Below are positions 7,919 through 16,324 of a stretch of 20,719 nucleotides of DNA, piece after piece (the first letter of the stretch is position 1; every line of letters begins with the position of its first letter). Position numbers and translations under genes: made by a program. The notes under the pieces were generated by a model. The model did no database searches. It saw only the letters and a program-made list of their open reading frames with translations, and had not been told where the DNA came from. The stretch comes from Caldilinea sp. (GTDB lineage: Bacteria > Chloroflexota > Anaerolineae > Caldilineales > Caldilineaceae): assembly GCA_026389955.1 (NCBI GenBank), contig JAPLGY010000259.1, positions 1-20,719 on the forward strand. The letters run 5' to 3'.

Positions 7919-8766
7919 CAGATCACCTCGGCGCGCAACGCAGCAAACCCCAACCAGCGTTTGATGGGGACGATCAGTGCCAACACGCAGAGAAAGAAGA
8001 TCGGGCCTGAATAATCGTGGTAGAAGGTAAACCCAATTTCAGCCCCCCAACCCCGCGCCACAAAAAGCAACGTGGCCACACGGACGATGTTGCCGGCAAT
8101 TGCCAGCGGGATCGCCGACAACACCAGCCAGAGACGCGCACTCCACTTCCCTTCCAGCACATAGGCCACCAACACCAGCAGCGCCAACAAGGTGATCAGA
8201 GAGTTCACACCGCTGCACTGCGCGCCGATCACCAGATCTGCGTTGGGGAGTGTCACCGAGTTGCCCACAATCGTCACATCCAACCCCAACCACTGGACGA
8301 TTGCACCCGAACAGTAGCCGGTAAACAAGGCCAACGGCAGCGTGATCCGGTCCAAAAAGGGCAGCGGCACCATCCACATCAGATAGGTAATTGGAAAGAT
8401 CAGCCGGCGCACCACTTCCGATCCAGCCACCGCCCAGACTGTGCCAGCCAGCATGGGGATCATGGCAAATGCGGCCAGATAGTAGGCGCTCTGCTGCAGA
8501 AACCAGAGATACAGCAGCAATCCTGCAGCCAGAAGCAGCACGCCGACCAGAGTGCCTTTTCCTGGCTGGTAGACCAGGCCAGGATCGTTGCGGAAGCGCT
8601 GAACTCCCAAATAGACCGACAATGGCAGGATCAGCAGCCCATGGCTGTAATACTGGTTGGACAGCCACTCGTACCAAAGCCATTGCCATACCGGCCAGGT
8701 GATCGCAGTGAAACTGATCAGGGCAAAGATGGGCAACCAGACTGGTCCAAGAGCAAAACGAGACAT
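7918..8766 (-). CDS. xrt: Exosortase (transpeptidase-like, PEP-CTERM sorting family)
   Basis: Exosortases are polytopic membrane cysteine enzymes that recognise a C-terminal tripartite tail (motif, membrane segment, basic end) and process exported proteins. The 282-residue product has about eight membrane segments, the N-terminal [14 protein letters not shown] (37-50), catalytic Cys184 in [10 protein letters not shown], Arg229 in AGNIVRVA, and His250 in FYHDYSG, the full Cys-Arg-His triad in order. The start is set at the ATG at 8766, because GGGAGG (8774-8779) is seven bases upstream. The frame is open further, but that extension is Gly/Pro-rich and crosses a hairpin. No protein with a PEP-CTERM-type tail is in the window, so its substrates lie elsewhere. 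Confidence 0.9.
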   Translation of the reverse strand: MSRFALGPVWLPIFALISFTAITWPVWQWLWYEWLSNQYYSHGLLILPLSVYLGVQRFRNDPGLVYQPGKGTLVGVLLLAAGLLLYLWFLQQSAYYLAAFAMIPMLAGTVWAVAGSEVVRRLIFPITYLMWMVPLPFLDRITLPLALFTGYCSGAIVQWLGLDVTIVGNSVTLPNADLVIGAQCSGVNSLITLLALLVLVAYVLEGKWSARLWLVLSAIPLAIAGNIVRVATLLFVARGWGAEIGFTFYHDYSGPIFFLCVLALIVPIKRWLGFAALRAEVI

Positions 8767-8799
8767 CAAAGGTCCTCCCGAGAAGAGACTCGGCAACCC

Positions 8800-8839
8800 A
8801 CGGTTGGGGAGGGGAGATGGCGCTCCCCCCCCCAACCGT
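8800..8839 (-). terminator. Strong hairpin between tpiA and the exosortase gene
   Basis: The arms 8800-8816 and 8823-8839 pair at 16 of 17 positions (one A/C mismatch) around a six-base loop, with long G and C runs. It begins nine bases after the tpiA stop on the minus strand. No T-tract follows on either side, so it may terminate, pause or protect the tpiA mRNA end. It separates the glycolytic unit from the exosortase operon. Confidence 0.6.
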
Positions 8840-8847
8840 ACATCGGT

Positions 8848-9612
8848 TCAGTAAAGTGCAGCGGTCGTTCTGACCATAGCGACATAGCTTTCGGCTTTCA
8901 GGGCGGCTCCCCCGATCAGCGCGCCGTCGATGTCCGGCTGCGCCATGATTTCACCGATGTTTTTTTCGTTGGTGCTGCCACCGTACAACACACGGACGGT
9001 GGCAGCCGCCGCCGCGCCCAGCAGTTCACCCACCGCGTTGCGCACCACGCCGCCACAGATGGCGTTGGCCTGGGCAGCAGTCGCAGCCTTGCCAGTTCCA
9101 ATCGCCCAGATCGGCTCGTAGGCCACAACGATCCACGCCATTTGGTCGGCTGTCACGCCAGCCAGGGCAGCTTTGACTTGCCCGCTCACAAAAGCGTAGG
9201 TCTCCCCCCGCTCGTTTTGCTCGAGCGTTTCACCCACACAGAGGATGGGGGTCAGCCCAGCTTCCAAGGCCGCCAAAACCTTCCGGTTCACCCCCTCATC
9301 CGTCTCGGCAAAATACTGGCGGCGCTCGCTGTGCCCGAGGATCACATAGTCGGCCATTCCTCGCAGCATCGCCGCACTGATCTCCCCCGTGTAGGCCCCG
9401 CTGGCCGCCCAATGCATATTTTGGGCCCCCACAGCAATCTGGCTGCCGGTGAGTTCAGCGCTGACCTGCGGGATGTCCAGAAAGGGCGGGCAGAGCACCC
9501 GGTCTACCGGATGGACGCCACCGACCTGCTCTCGGATCGCACGTGCCAGAGCAACGGCTTCCTCGACAGTCTTGTTCATTTTCCAGTTGCCAGCCATCAT
9601 TGGCCTGCGCAT
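8848..9612 (-). CDS. tpiA: Triosephosphate isomerase
   Basis: This enzyme interconverts dihydroxyacetone phosphate and glyceraldehyde 3-phosphate in glycolysis and gluconeogenesis. The 254-residue product is a normal TIM barrel with GNWKMNK (Lys11), the catalytic His94 in GHSERR, Glu166 in [12 protein letters not shown] with the mobile loop, and the phosphate-binding YGGS (210-213) and [16 protein letters not shown] nine bases before the ATG at 9612 lies inside the end of the upstream small gene, six bases away, so the two are probably co-translated. No unusual residues are seen. Confidence 0.98.
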   Translation of the reverse strand: MRRPMMAGNWKMNKTVEEAVALARAIREQVGGVHPVDRVLCPPFLDIPQVSAELTGSQIAVGAQNMHWAASGAYTGEISAAMLRGMADYVILGHSERRQYFAETDEGVNRKVLAALEAGLTPILCVGETLEQNERGETYAFVSGQVKAALAGVTADQMAWIVVAYEPIWAIGTGKAATAAQANAICGGVVRNAVGELLGAAAAATVRVLYGGSTNEKNIGEIMAQPDIDGALIGGAALKAESYVAMVRTTAALY

Positions 9613-9618
9613 TCTCGT

Positions 9619-10029
9619 TTACTCCTTGCTGCTCGAAGGCGTGCTTTCGACCGCAGAGTCTCCCGCTGCGAGCGAAGAGGAATTGGATTCTTCGAAACCA
9701 GAGCCGGCTGCGTTGCCGGTCTGCTCAACATATTCGTCCTTGGTGAGCCAGCGTCCTCCTTGAACCACATGGCGCACGATCTCTTTGTTCGGATTCAGCC
9801 AGAGCTGGACTTCGACCTGGCCGAAGCAGCGGCCAGCCCCTGACGTGTGCAGCACCTTGCGCACAAAGTAGCCGCTGCCTTCTTCGTCGTCCAGGCTGAG
9901 TTCATTCATCAGGTCGATCTGGCCAGCCAGCGGCTCGTGACAGCGGTGGTCGAGCACGTAGATAGGCAGATATCGCTCGCTGCGCGGCCGGCCCCTGAAG
10001 AGCGCCAGCAGATTTTCCCAAAAGCCCAT
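9619..10029 (-). CDS. Conserved-type small protein upstream of tpiA, function unknown
   Basis: The 136-residue product has no signal peptide or membrane segment that I recognise. The first 100 residues look folded and constrained: YLPIYVLDHRCHEPLAGQIDLMNELSL, then an acidic turn, GYFVRKVLHTSGAGRCFGQVEVQLWLN, then EIVRHVVQGGRWLTKDEY. Cys30, His31 and Cys68 are the only obvious metal or redox candidates. The last 35 residues are Ser/Glu-rich and probably disordered. AAGGAG lies 12 bases before the ATG. The gene is placed between the terminator after pgk and tpiA, six bases from tpiA. I infer it may be restricted to this lineage, and no function can be assigned. Confidence 0.75.
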   Translation of the reverse strand: MGFWENLLALFRGRPRSERYLPIYVLDHRCHEPLAGQIDLMNELSLDDEEGSGYFVRKVLHTSGAGRCFGQVEVQLWLNPNKEIVRHVVQGGRWLTKDEYVEQTGNAAGSGFEESNSSSLAAGDSAVESTPSSSKE

Positions 10030-10102
10030 GCGCCGTCTCTGCTCCTTTCTTGAGAGCTGCCTGGTACAGGGAGGACTCAGTGGACCGCTGGTTGCGCGGG
10101 TG

Positions 10103-10133
10103 AAAAAACTTGCCTTCTCGCCTGCTGGGCAAG
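10103..10133 (-). terminator. Rho-independent terminator after pgk
   Basis: Read on the minus strand, CTTGCC (10128-10133) pairs with GGCAAG (10109-10114) across a 13-base loop, and TTTTTT (10103-10108) follows directly. It begins ten bases after the pgk stop. The stem is short but the T-tract is ideal. Confidence 0.6.
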
Positions 10134-10143
10134 CCCCTGTGGA

Positions 10144-11325
10144 CTAGCGATCGTTGAGCGCAGCCACACCCGGCAGTTCGATCCCCTCCAAAAATTCCAG
10201 GCTGGCACCGCCGCCGGTGCTGACATGGGACATCTTGTCGTCCAGCCCAGCCTCGCGAATGGCGGCGGCACTGTCGCCGCCGCCAATGATCGTGGTCGCA
10301 TTCCGCAGCCCACTCAAAATCTCAGCGATCGCAAACGTTCCCCGGGCAAATTTGGGAAACTCGAAGACACCCATCGGGCCATTCCAGACAACGGTGCGGG
10401 CCCCCGCCAGCCGATTGGAATAATGGGCGATCGTGGCCGGCCCGATGTCGAGCGCCATCCAGGTCGGGGGCACCTCGCCGGCATCCACCACCCGATCTGC
10501 AGCCTCTGCGGCGAAGGCCTCAGCCACCCGCAGGTCGACCGGCAGGTGAATCCGGTCACCCCCCCGCTCCATCAGGCCGCGCGCAGTCTCCAGCGCCTCT
10601 GTTTCGACCAGACTCTTGCCCAGATTCACCCCCTGTGCTGCCAGAAAGGTGTTCGCCATCCCGCCACCCACCAAAATGGCGTCGACTTTGGTCAGCAAGT
10701 TGGAGATCACCCCGATCTTGTCGCTGATCTTGGCCCCTCCCAAGATGGCCACAAAGGGACGCTCGGGGTTTTCCAGCGCGCTGCCCAGAAACGCCAGCTC
10801 CTTTTCCATCAAAAAGCCGGCGACTGCCGGCAAATAGCGGGCCACCCCTTCTGTGCTGGCATGGGCACGATGGGCGCTGCCGAAGGCATCGTTGACATAG
10901 ACATCGCCCAGACGCGCCAGTTCGGCAGCCATCGCCGGATCGTTCCGGGTCTCGCGCGGGTCAAAACGGGTGTTCTCCAGCACCAGAATCTCTCCTGGCT
11001 GGAGGGCTGCCACAGCAGACTCGGCTTCGGCACCGGTCGTCTGGCCGACAAAGTGAACCGGCGCCGAGAGCAACGTGGCCAGATGGTCAGCGGTCACCTT
11101 CATGCTGTACTTGGGGTCAGGCCCCTCTTTGGGACGGCCAAGATGGCTCATCAAGACCAACGCCGCCCCGTGCTCCAATAGGTACTGAATCGTCGGCAGA
11201 GCTGCCCGAATCCGAGCGTCGTCGGTGATCGCCCCAGTAGCCTTGTCCTGTGGCACGTTAAAATCGACCCGCACCAGGGCTTTCCGACCCTGCCATGCAA
11301 TCTCTTTGACCGTCTGCTTGTTCAT
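10144..11325 (-). CDS. pgk: Phosphoglycerate kinase
   Basis: Transfers phosphate from 1,3-bisphosphoglycerate to ADP in glycolysis. From the ATG at 11325 the product is 394 residues, the usual monomer length. Motifs include [90 protein letters not shown], and the nucleotide loop GGGDSAAA...[14 protein letters not shown]. The frame is open 23 codons upstream, but this ATG matches the family start. No strong ribosome binding site is visible. It follows gap after 49 bases and is closed by a terminator, so gap-pgk is one unit. Confidence 0.97.
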   Translation of the reverse strand: MNKQTVKEIAWQGRKALVRVDFNVPQDKATGAITDDARIRAALPTIQYLLEHGAALVLMSHLGRPKEGPDPKYSMKVTADHLATLLSAPVHFVGQTTGAEAESAVAALQPGEILVLENTRFDPRETRNDPAMAAELARLGDVYVNDAFGSAHRAHASTEGVARYLPAVAGFLMEKELAFLGSALENPERPFVAILGGAKISDKIGVISNLLTKVDAILVGGGMANTFLAAQGVNLGKSLVETEALETARGLMERGGDRIHLPVDLRVAEAFAAEAADRVVDAGEVPPTWMALDIGPATIAHYSNRLAGARTVVWNGPMGVFEFPKFARGTFAIAEILSGLRNATTIIGGGDSAAAIREAGLDDKMSHVSTGGGASLEFLEGIELPGVAALNDR

Positions 11326-11374
11326 GAAAACGCCACGTTTCAAACTCGACTGCCAGGCAGGCGCGGCGCCGGAC

Positions 11375-12385
11375 TTAGATACCCTGCTTGACAATGAAAT
11401 CGATCAGATCGCCGACCCGAGCACTGTATCCCCATTCGTTGTCGTACCAGGTCACAACCTTGACCATCTTGCCATACACGTTGGTAAATTCGTAATCCAC
11501 CGAACTGCTGTAGGGGCTCCCCTTGAAGTCGATGCTCACCAACGGCTCGCGCACAACCTGCAAAATCCCCTTCATCGGGCCAGCGGCTGCAGCGTCCAAC
11601 GCAGCAAAAAGCTGCTCTTTGGTGATCTCACGGTCGACGGTCGCCACAAAATCTACGACCGAAACCGTCGAGGTGGGAACACGCATGGCGTACCCATCAA
11701 ATTTCCCTTTGAGCTCCGGAATCACCAACGCCACTGCCTTGGCAGCCCCCGTGGTGGTAGGGATGATGCTCATCGCTGCCGCACGGGCGCGGCGCAGGTC
11801 GCTGTGCACCAAATCGAGAATGCGCTGGTCGTTCGTATACGCATGGATGGTCGTCATCAACGCCTGATGGATGCCAGCCAGATCGTTGAGCACCTTGGCA
11901 GCTGGAGCCAGACAGTTGGTCGTGCAGCTGGCGTTGCTGAGAATATGGTGGCGGGCCGGGTCGTACCTGCCTTCGTTGACCCCCAGCACAACCGTCAGAT
12001 CCTCCCCCTTGGCCGGTGCGCTGATGATGACTTTTTTGGCGCCAGCATGCAGGTGAAGCTCGGCTTTCTCGCGCGTGGTAAAGATCCCTGTGCTCTCCAC
12101 CACAATGTCCACCCCCATGGCCTGCCACGGCAGTTTGCTCGGGTCACGCTCGGCAAGCACTTTGATCCGGTCACCGTCGATCGCAAGATCGCCGTCGATC
12201 ACCTCCACAGCGCCCGGAAAGGTGCCATAGTTGCTGTCATACTTGAAAAGATGCGCATTGGTTTTGGTGTCACTCAGGTCGTTGATTGCAACCAGGTCAA
12301 ATTTGCCCCGATGGTTCTCAAAAAGCGCCTTGGTCACCTGACGCCCGATCCGACCAAACCCGTTGATCGCTACCTTGACTGCCAT
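11375..12385 (-). CDS. gap: Glyceraldehyde-3-phosphate dehydrogenase, type I
   Basis: Oxidises glyceraldehyde 3-phosphate with phosphate and NAD. The 336-residue product shows the Rossmann start [15 protein letters not shown], the adenosine-binding Asp36 in AINDL (typical of NAD use), SAPAKGED, the catalytic [12 protein letters not shown] with Cys154, His181 in [10 protein letters not shown], and the C-terminal [11 protein letters not shown]. The ATG at 12385 is preceded by AAAGGAG at eight bases. A GTG three codons earlier is less likely. An extended -10 promoter lies upstream, and pgk follows. Confidence 0.98.
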   Translation of the reverse strand: MAVKVAINGFGRIGRQVTKALFENHRGKFDLVAINDLSDTKTNAHLFKYDSNYGTFPGAVEVIDGDLAIDGDRIKVLAERDPSKLPWQAMGVDIVVESTGIFTTREKAELHLHAGAKKVIISAPAKGEDLTVVLGVNEGRYDPARHHILSNASCTTNCLAPAAKVLNDLAGIHQALMTTIHAYTNDQRILDLVHSDLRRARAAAMSIIPTTTGAAKAVALVIPELKGKFDGYAMRVPTSTVSVVDFVATVDREITKEQLFAALDAAAAGPMKGILQVVREPLVSIDFKGSPYSSSVDYEFTNVYGKMVKVVTWYDNEWGYSARVGDLIDFIVKQGI

Positions 12386-12415
12386 TTCATCCACTCCTTT
12401 TTATCTAAAAAGTTT

Positions 12416-12424
12416 ATTTTATCA
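12416..12424 (-). promoter_or_regulatory. Extended -10 promoter of gap-pgk
   Basis: On the minus strand TGATAAAAT gives an extended -10 box (TGn plus TAAAAT, five of six to consensus). No good -35 is seen at 17 bases, as expected for extended -10 promoters. The predicted start near 12409 leaves a leader of about 24 nt. The area is AT-rich against a GC-rich background. Confidence 0.5.
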
Positions 12425-12447
12425 GCACCTGTTCCAAATTGTGTATT

Positions 12448-13797
12448 TTACACTTTGGGGGATCGAGCCGCAAGTTTGCGATAGACCTCCAACAAACTCG
12501 CTGCCAGTTTTTGAGAGTCGTGGCGCCAAGGACGTGCAGAATCGACAATGTCGCCCGTAAAAATTTGAAAACCAACCCCTTCACCGGTCGCTGGAAGGGT
12601 CACCCAGCTCGCCTGCCCGCCCGGCGACCGGGCCGGGTCGTAGTTGTGGTTGGCCAGCGCGACAGTGAACGCCTCGCCGGCATGCTGGCGCAGTTTCAAC
12701 AGATGGTCGAGCACGGTGTACCCATCAGTCTCCCCTGCCTGGGTCGCTACGTTGCACACATAGATGCGAACCGCCGCAGAAGCAAGGATCGCATCCCGGA
12801 TCGCATCGACCAACAGATTGGGCAGCACACTTGTGTAAAAACTGCCCGGCCCCGCCACGATCAGATCGGCCTGAAGGATCGCACGAATCGCCTCCGGGTA
12901 GGCCCGGGCGTGGGCTGGCTGCAGATAGACCCGTTCGATCTGGCCGCCGGCCAGGGATATGTTGCTCTCTCCCTGCACAACCACCCACTCCACATGGCCG
13001 TCCGCCAGAATTCGTTTGACCTCGGCAAAGAGGGTGACATTTTCCAAAGTGCTGGGCAGGATGCGTCCGCGCACAGCCAGAACCCGGCTGCTCTCTGCGA
13101 TCCCGCTCTCAAAACTGCCGGTGATGGCAGCCATCGTCGTGATAAACAGGTTGCCAAAACTGTGCCCAGCCAGCCCGTTGGGCTGCTCCCCCACATCGCT
13201 TTCGGCAAAACGGTACTGGAACAGCCGCGTCATCAACCCTTCCACCTCGCTGAGCGCCGCAATGTTGTTGCGGAAATCTCCCGGCGGCAAGGTGCCAGTC
13301 TGCCGACGCAACCGCCCGCTGCTGCCGCCATCGTCCGCCACTGTGACAATGGCAGTCAGGTTGTCCGTGTGCTCGCGCAACCCTCGCAACAGCTGCGGCA
13401 TGCCTGTTCCCCCACCGATCGCAACAATACGCGGCCCGTGCCGCCGCTGCTGGCGGTGCAGCCAGGAGCGCAGTGCCCGTCTGTTGTGGAGAGCAGGCTC
13501 CTCCGGCCAGATCGATCGCCCGATCCACCCATACAGACGAAAAATTCCGAACAGAGCACTGGCCGTTCCTGCCCCGATCAGCAGAATGCCCCACAGCCAG
13601 GTCGAAGGAAAAAGAGCAGAAAAATTCTGCTGACCCAGTGCCAGCCACACGAGCAACAGCAACGCAAAGCCCAGGCTGGCCAGGCAGAACCCCACCAACA
13701 CAAGCAGGAGGTAGCGTTTGACGCCCCTCCCGGGCCGCAGCAAAAACAGCCCATTTTCAGAGAGCAGAAGAAAAAACTTGACAAACCGGTCAGACAT
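12448..13797 (-). CDS. yvcK: YvcK/CofD-family gluconeogenesis factor with N-terminal membrane module
   Basis: YvcK proteins bind UDP-sugars and help cells grow on gluconeogenic carbon and keep normal shape. From the ATG at 13797 the product is 449 residues. The catalytic-type domain begins near residue 123 with [18 protein letters not shown], then [14 protein letters not shown] (about 152-165), [12 protein letters not shown], the HSFGNLFI segment, and [17 protein letters not shown]. Ahead of it are about 120 residues with two membrane helices (near 30-54 and 68-86), absent from the short Bacillus form. No ribosome binding site is visible before 13797. A GTG at 13824 would lie in a hairpin loop. 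It sits just upstream of gap-pgk, which fits its link to lower glycolysis. Confidence 0.9.
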   Translation of the reverse strand: MSDRFVKFFLLLSENGLFLLRPGRGVKRYLLLVLVGFCLASLGFALLLLVWLALGQQNFSALFPSTWLWGILLIGAGTASALFGIFRLYGWIGRSIWPEEPALHNRRALRSWLHRQQRRHGPRIVAIGGGTGMPQLLRGLREHTDNLTAIVTVADDGGSSGRLRRQTGTLPPGDFRNNIAALSEVEGLMTRLFQYRFAESDVGEQPNGLAGHSFGNLFITTMAAITGSFESGIAESSRVLAVRGRILPSTLENVTLFAEVKRILADGHVEWVVVQGESNISLAGGQIERVYLQPAHARAYPEAIRAILQADLIVAGPGSFYTSVLPNLLVDAIRDAILASAAVRIYVCNVATQAGETDGYTVLDHLLKLRQHAGEAFTVALANHNYDPARSPGGQASWVTLPATGEGVGFQIFTGDIVDSARPWRHDSQKLAASLLEVYRKLAARSPKV

Positions 13798-13804
13798 GAG
13801 AATC

Positions 13805-13857
13805 AAAAATCCCCGGTACAGCACAGGAAGCCTGACTTTTCTGCGCTGTACCGGGGA
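13805..13857 (-). terminator. Terminator-like hairpin immediately before yvcK
   Basis: The arms 13810-13822 and 13845-13857 are a perfect 13-bp inverted repeat (TCCCCGGTACAGC) around a 22-base loop. On the minus strand the stem is followed at once by TTTTT (13805-13809). It lies 26 bases after the stop of the upstream gene, so it should end that transcript. However, it ends only seven bases before the yvcK ATG, so it may also act as an attenuator. The other side is flanked by A residues, so it would not terminate plus-strand transcripts. Confidence 0.75.
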
Positions 13858-13883
13858 AAAAACATCCCTTGTTCTGGTCTGCC

Positions 13884-14753
13884 TCAGTCTGCCAGCGGCA
13901 CGTACAGCCGCTGACCTTCCGCTGCATCACCGTCCACCGTCACTGCAATGGTGTCGCCGGCGACACTGTACGGCCCGGCATCGACGACCGCAAAGGAGTA
14001 GCTGCCCGGCGCCAACGCACCCACCGTAACCCCGCCTTCAGCAGAGACAAACTCCCCAACCTGGCTGCCCGCATCGTCGAAGACACGCAGGGCCACCCCT
14101 GCCACACCCGCCTCGTCCGCATCCATTGCCCCATTTTGGTTGCCGTCAACATAAAAAAGCACGGCGACAGCGTCCGGCTCGACCGCCGCATCCTGTCCCA
14201 AAAGCGCCGCAGGAGCCGATTGGGCCGCAACGGGCGGTACAGCCAGCGTGGCTTCCATCTCCTGCATCGAGACCAGCGCCTGGTCCAATGCCGCCACAAA
14301 GGTGTCGAAACGAGCCCCCGTGACCGCCAGAAGATCGACCGCGCCCTGCAGACTCTGTACAGCAGCCCCCTGGTCTTCCAGCTCTACCAGCGTCTTGTCG
14401 ACCTGGCTGCGTGCGCTGGCCAGCTGCTCTCGGGCTTCTACTACCTGCCCCGCCACTACATCCACATTCTGGCTGACCGCACCGATGTTCTCGCTGAGAC
14501 GCGCCAGGTTGGCCTCCATGACCGCCATGCGCTCCGGTCGGGTAAAGTTGAGGGTGCCCCCGTTGATGATCGCCAACACCAACATCGTGGCCAACATCCC
14601 CAGCACCGCACCGCCGATGGCCGCAAAGAACATCGAAAGCGAATCCTGACCTGCAACTCTGTACTCCAGGTCCGGTGCAGCCACTTTGCGTTCGCTGCTC
14701 TTCAGCTCCAATTCACTCTTCTTCAGCTCTAAGGACTCGTTTTGAACACTCAT
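13884..14753 (-). CDS. Membrane-anchored coiled-coil protein with SdrD/CnaB-like C-terminal domain
   Basis: Not a named family I recognise. The 289-residue product has a charged N-terminus with a repeating ELK pattern ([18 protein letters not shown], 6-23), one membrane helix (about 41-64), a long coiled coil with heptad-like Leu/Val spacing (about 75-170), an Ala/Pro linker (171-195), and a C-terminal beta domain. That domain reads [31 protein letters not shown], like SdrD B or CnaB-type repeats, with a Ca-binding-like loop from Asp203 to Glu214, then [12 protein letters not shown]. The N-terminus is probably cytoplasmic and the beta domain outside. GGAGG precedes the ATG at 14753. It ends in front of a strong terminator, so it is monocistronic. 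A structural or sensing envelope role is inference. Confidence 0.75.
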   Translation of the reverse strand: MSVQNESLELKKSELELKSSERKVAAPDLEYRVAGQDSLSMFFAAIGGAVLGMLATMLVLAIINGGTLNFTRPERMAVMEANLARLSENIGAVSQNVDVVAGQVVEAREQLASARSQVDKTLVELEDQGAAVQSLQGAVDLLAVTGARFDTFVAALDQALVSMQEMEATLAVPPVAAQSAPAALLGQDAAVEPDAVAVLFYVDGNQNGAMDADEAGVAGVALRVFDDAGSQVGEFVSAEGGVTVGALAPGSYSFAVVDAGPYSVAGDTIAVTVDGDAAEGQRLYVPLAD

Positions 14754-14787
14754 AATCCTCCTTCAAACTCGCTACAAATGGTTCGTT

Positions 14788-14842
14788 TGCCACCCAGTGG
14801 CACCTTATCACATTCCGGGCCCCCTGTGCCATAATAGTGGCA
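14788..14842 (-). promoter_or_regulatory. Two-site inverted repeat and candidate promoter of the coiled-coil gene
   Basis: On the minus strand TGCCACTATTATGGCA (14827-14842) and TGCCACTGGGTGGCA (14788-14802) share TGCCACT...TGGCA and start about 40 bases apart, near four helical turns. The upstream copy encloses TATTAT (14831-14836), a plausible -10 box, without a good -35. This is the layout of a repressor binding site over a promoter. The regulator is unknown. Confidence 0.4.
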
Positions 14843-14875
14843 GAGCACGGCTCAATCAGTAAGCTTGCCAGAAAA

Positions 14876-14923
14876 TTCTCAGAGACTCTTCTCAGAGACT
14901 CTTCTCAGAGACTCTTCTCAGAG
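14876..14923. repeat. 13-bp tandem repeat, 3.7 copies
   Basis: TTCTCAGAGACTC is repeated perfectly at 14876-14888, 14889-14901 and 14902-14914, with nine more matching bases to 14923. It lies in the 284-base gap between the divergent coiled-coil and methyltransferase genes. There are no spacers, so it is not CRISPR. Copy number probably varies by slippage. Confidence 0.95.
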
Positions 14924-15004
14924 AGACAGACCAGCTGGCAGAGCCTGCACGGGCGCCTGCGTTGGGTGCCCAGACCGGCACCTGTTTTCTAGTGTACTGG
15001 CATG

Positions 15005-15030
15005 CTCCGGCGTGCGTCAAGCCGGAGAGG
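15005..15030 (+). promoter_or_regulatory. Hairpin covering the methyltransferase ribosome binding site
   Basis: CTCCGGC (15005-15011) pairs perfectly with GCCGGAG (15021-15027) around nine bases. The right arm includes the first four bases of the GGAGAGG site at 15024-15030, which serves the TTG at 15038. The stem could lower translation. No ligand or partner is suggested by the sequence. Confidence 0.35.
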
Positions 15031-15037
15031 GGTGCGA

Positions 15038-16324
15038 TTGACCGACAAGATCCAGCTGTTCGCGCCGCAGACGCGCAGGGCCACGCACGCATCCCCCGAG
15101 GATGCAGTGGTCGATTTTCTGCTGGCACCGTCGACCCAGCTTCTGTTCGACGCGCTGGCAACACAGCCGCTGGACGACAGCCAGTTGCTGCCAACGCTCG
15201 CCCGGCTGCGCCGCCAGCTGCCAGCCCCATTTGCCGCTGCGTTGGTCGACCAGGCCCGGCTCCGACGCCGTGCCGTCGCCAAATTTAGCGCGGCCAGCCG
15301 GATGTTTTTTGTCGCCGAAGCGCTCGAGCAGGCTACAGCCGAAGAGCCAGCCCGCCAGCGTGCGGCCCAACTGGATCGTCTGGCCCCCGCCGGGCCCCTG
15401 CTGGACTTGGGGTGTGGCATCGGCGGCGACCTGCTGGCGCTTGCCCGCTATCGTGCTGTTCTTGCCTACGAACTGGACCCGCTGCGTGCCCGCTTTGCCG
15501 CCGCCAACGTGGCAGCCGCCGGATTGGCAGACCGTGTCACCGTCCATGCCTGTGATTGGACAACGGCGCCGCTGCCCCCAGCCGCAGCAGCCTTCGTCGA
15601 CCCAGCCCGCCGCCATGCCGGACGGCGTACATTCGATTTGCATGGGTTGCAGCCGCCGCTGGAGGCTGTGCTGCACCTGCGACGCCAGATCGACTGCCTG
15701 GCCGTCAAAGTTATGCCAAGTGTACAGGAGCAGGAGCTGCCAACAGATTGCTGCGTAGAATTTGTCAGCCATCAGGGAACCTGCAAAGAAGCGGTACTTT
15801 GGTTTGGACGCCCAAACGCCCCTGCACGCTGGGCGTCTGTGCACCGCAGCGACGGCTGGCACTCCCTGGCCAACGATGGCTCGTGCCCGCCGCTGGGCCC
15901 GCTGGAGCCAGGCATGGTGCTCTATGAGCCAGACCCCGCTGTGATCCGTTCCGGTGCCTTGGGCCCCCTGTGTGCCCGCATCGGCGGCCATCTTTTCACA
16001 GCCGACATCGCCTATCTTGTCGCCCCCCACTGGCACGAACAGCCCTTCGCCCAGACGTTCGCCGTCGAAGAAGTTCACCGTTTCAACCTCAAACTGCTCA
16101 ACCGCCGCCTGACTGCCCTTCAGATCGGAACAGTCGAGCTGCTCAAACGCGGCTTCCCCCAAGAGCCAGAATCCCTGCGCCCCCGCCTGCAGCTGACCCC
16201 AGGCGGAAAAAGCGCTGCGGTGCTCCTCACCCGCCGCGGCGACGAACACTGGATGATCCTCGGCCAGCGGCTGACAGCCCACGCTACGGGAAACAACCAT
16301 GATCACACAGACAGAGACGATTGA
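15038..16324 (+). CDS. Class I SAM-dependent methyltransferase with THUMP-like C-terminal domain
   Basis: The 428-residue product has an N-terminal helical part (about 1-110), a Rossmann methyltransferase core with motif [17 protein letters not shown] (121-136), an acidic [16 protein letters not shown] that would bind the SAM ribose, and [12 protein letters not shown] (186-197) at motif IV. The C-terminus ([59 protein letters not shown]) fits the THUMP-like domain found in this bacterial family. The substrate is not established. RNA is likely from domain type. The TTG at 15038 is chosen because GGAGAGG is seven bases away, and GTG 15032 is too close to it. The 3' end overlaps pncC by 26 bases, so the two are probably coupled. 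Confidence 0.82.
   Translation: MTDKIQLFAPQTRRATHASPEDAVVDFLLAPSTQLLFDALATQPLDDSQLLPTLARLRRQLPAPFAAALVDQARLRRRAVAKFSAASRMFFVAEALEQATAEEPARQRAAQLDRLAPAGPLLDLGCGIGGDLLALARYRAVLAYELDPLRARFAAANVAAAGLADRVTVHACDWTTAPLPPAAAAFVDPARRHAGRRTFDLHGLQPPLEAVLHLRRQIDCLAVKVMPSVQEQELPTDCCVEFVSHQGTCKEAVLWFGRPNAPARWASVHRSDGWHSLANDGSCPPLGPLEPGMVLYEPDPAVIRSGALGPLCARIGGHLFTADIAYLVAPHWHEQPFAQTFAVEEVHRFNLKLLNRRLTALQIGTVELLKRGFPQEPESLRPRLQLTPGGKSAAVLLTRRGDEHWMILGQRLTAHATGNNHDHTDRDD

Noticed and set aside
7918..8835. Longer exosortase start at 8835
   Set aside because: The extra 23 residues cross the 8800-8839 hairpin and are Gly/Pro-rich, while the ATG at 8766 has an ideal ribosome binding site.
8017..9843. 608-codon open frame on the plus strand opposite exosortase and tpiA
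   Set aside because: It is antisense to clear genes, with a His/Gln/Arg-rich product typical of a shadow frame in GC-rich DNA.
12441..12453. GTGTATTTTACAC palindrome at the yvcK stop as terminator or operator
   Set aside because: Only five base pairs, AT-rich, with no T-tract on the minus strand. It is likely chance in an AT-rich promoter gap.
12439..13914. 491-codon open frame on the plus strand opposite yvcK
   Set aside because: It is antisense to a well-supported gene, with a low-complexity Gln/Pro/Arg-rich product.
14876..14923. CRISPR-like array
   Set aside because: The 13-bp units touch each other with no spacers, and no cas gene is present.
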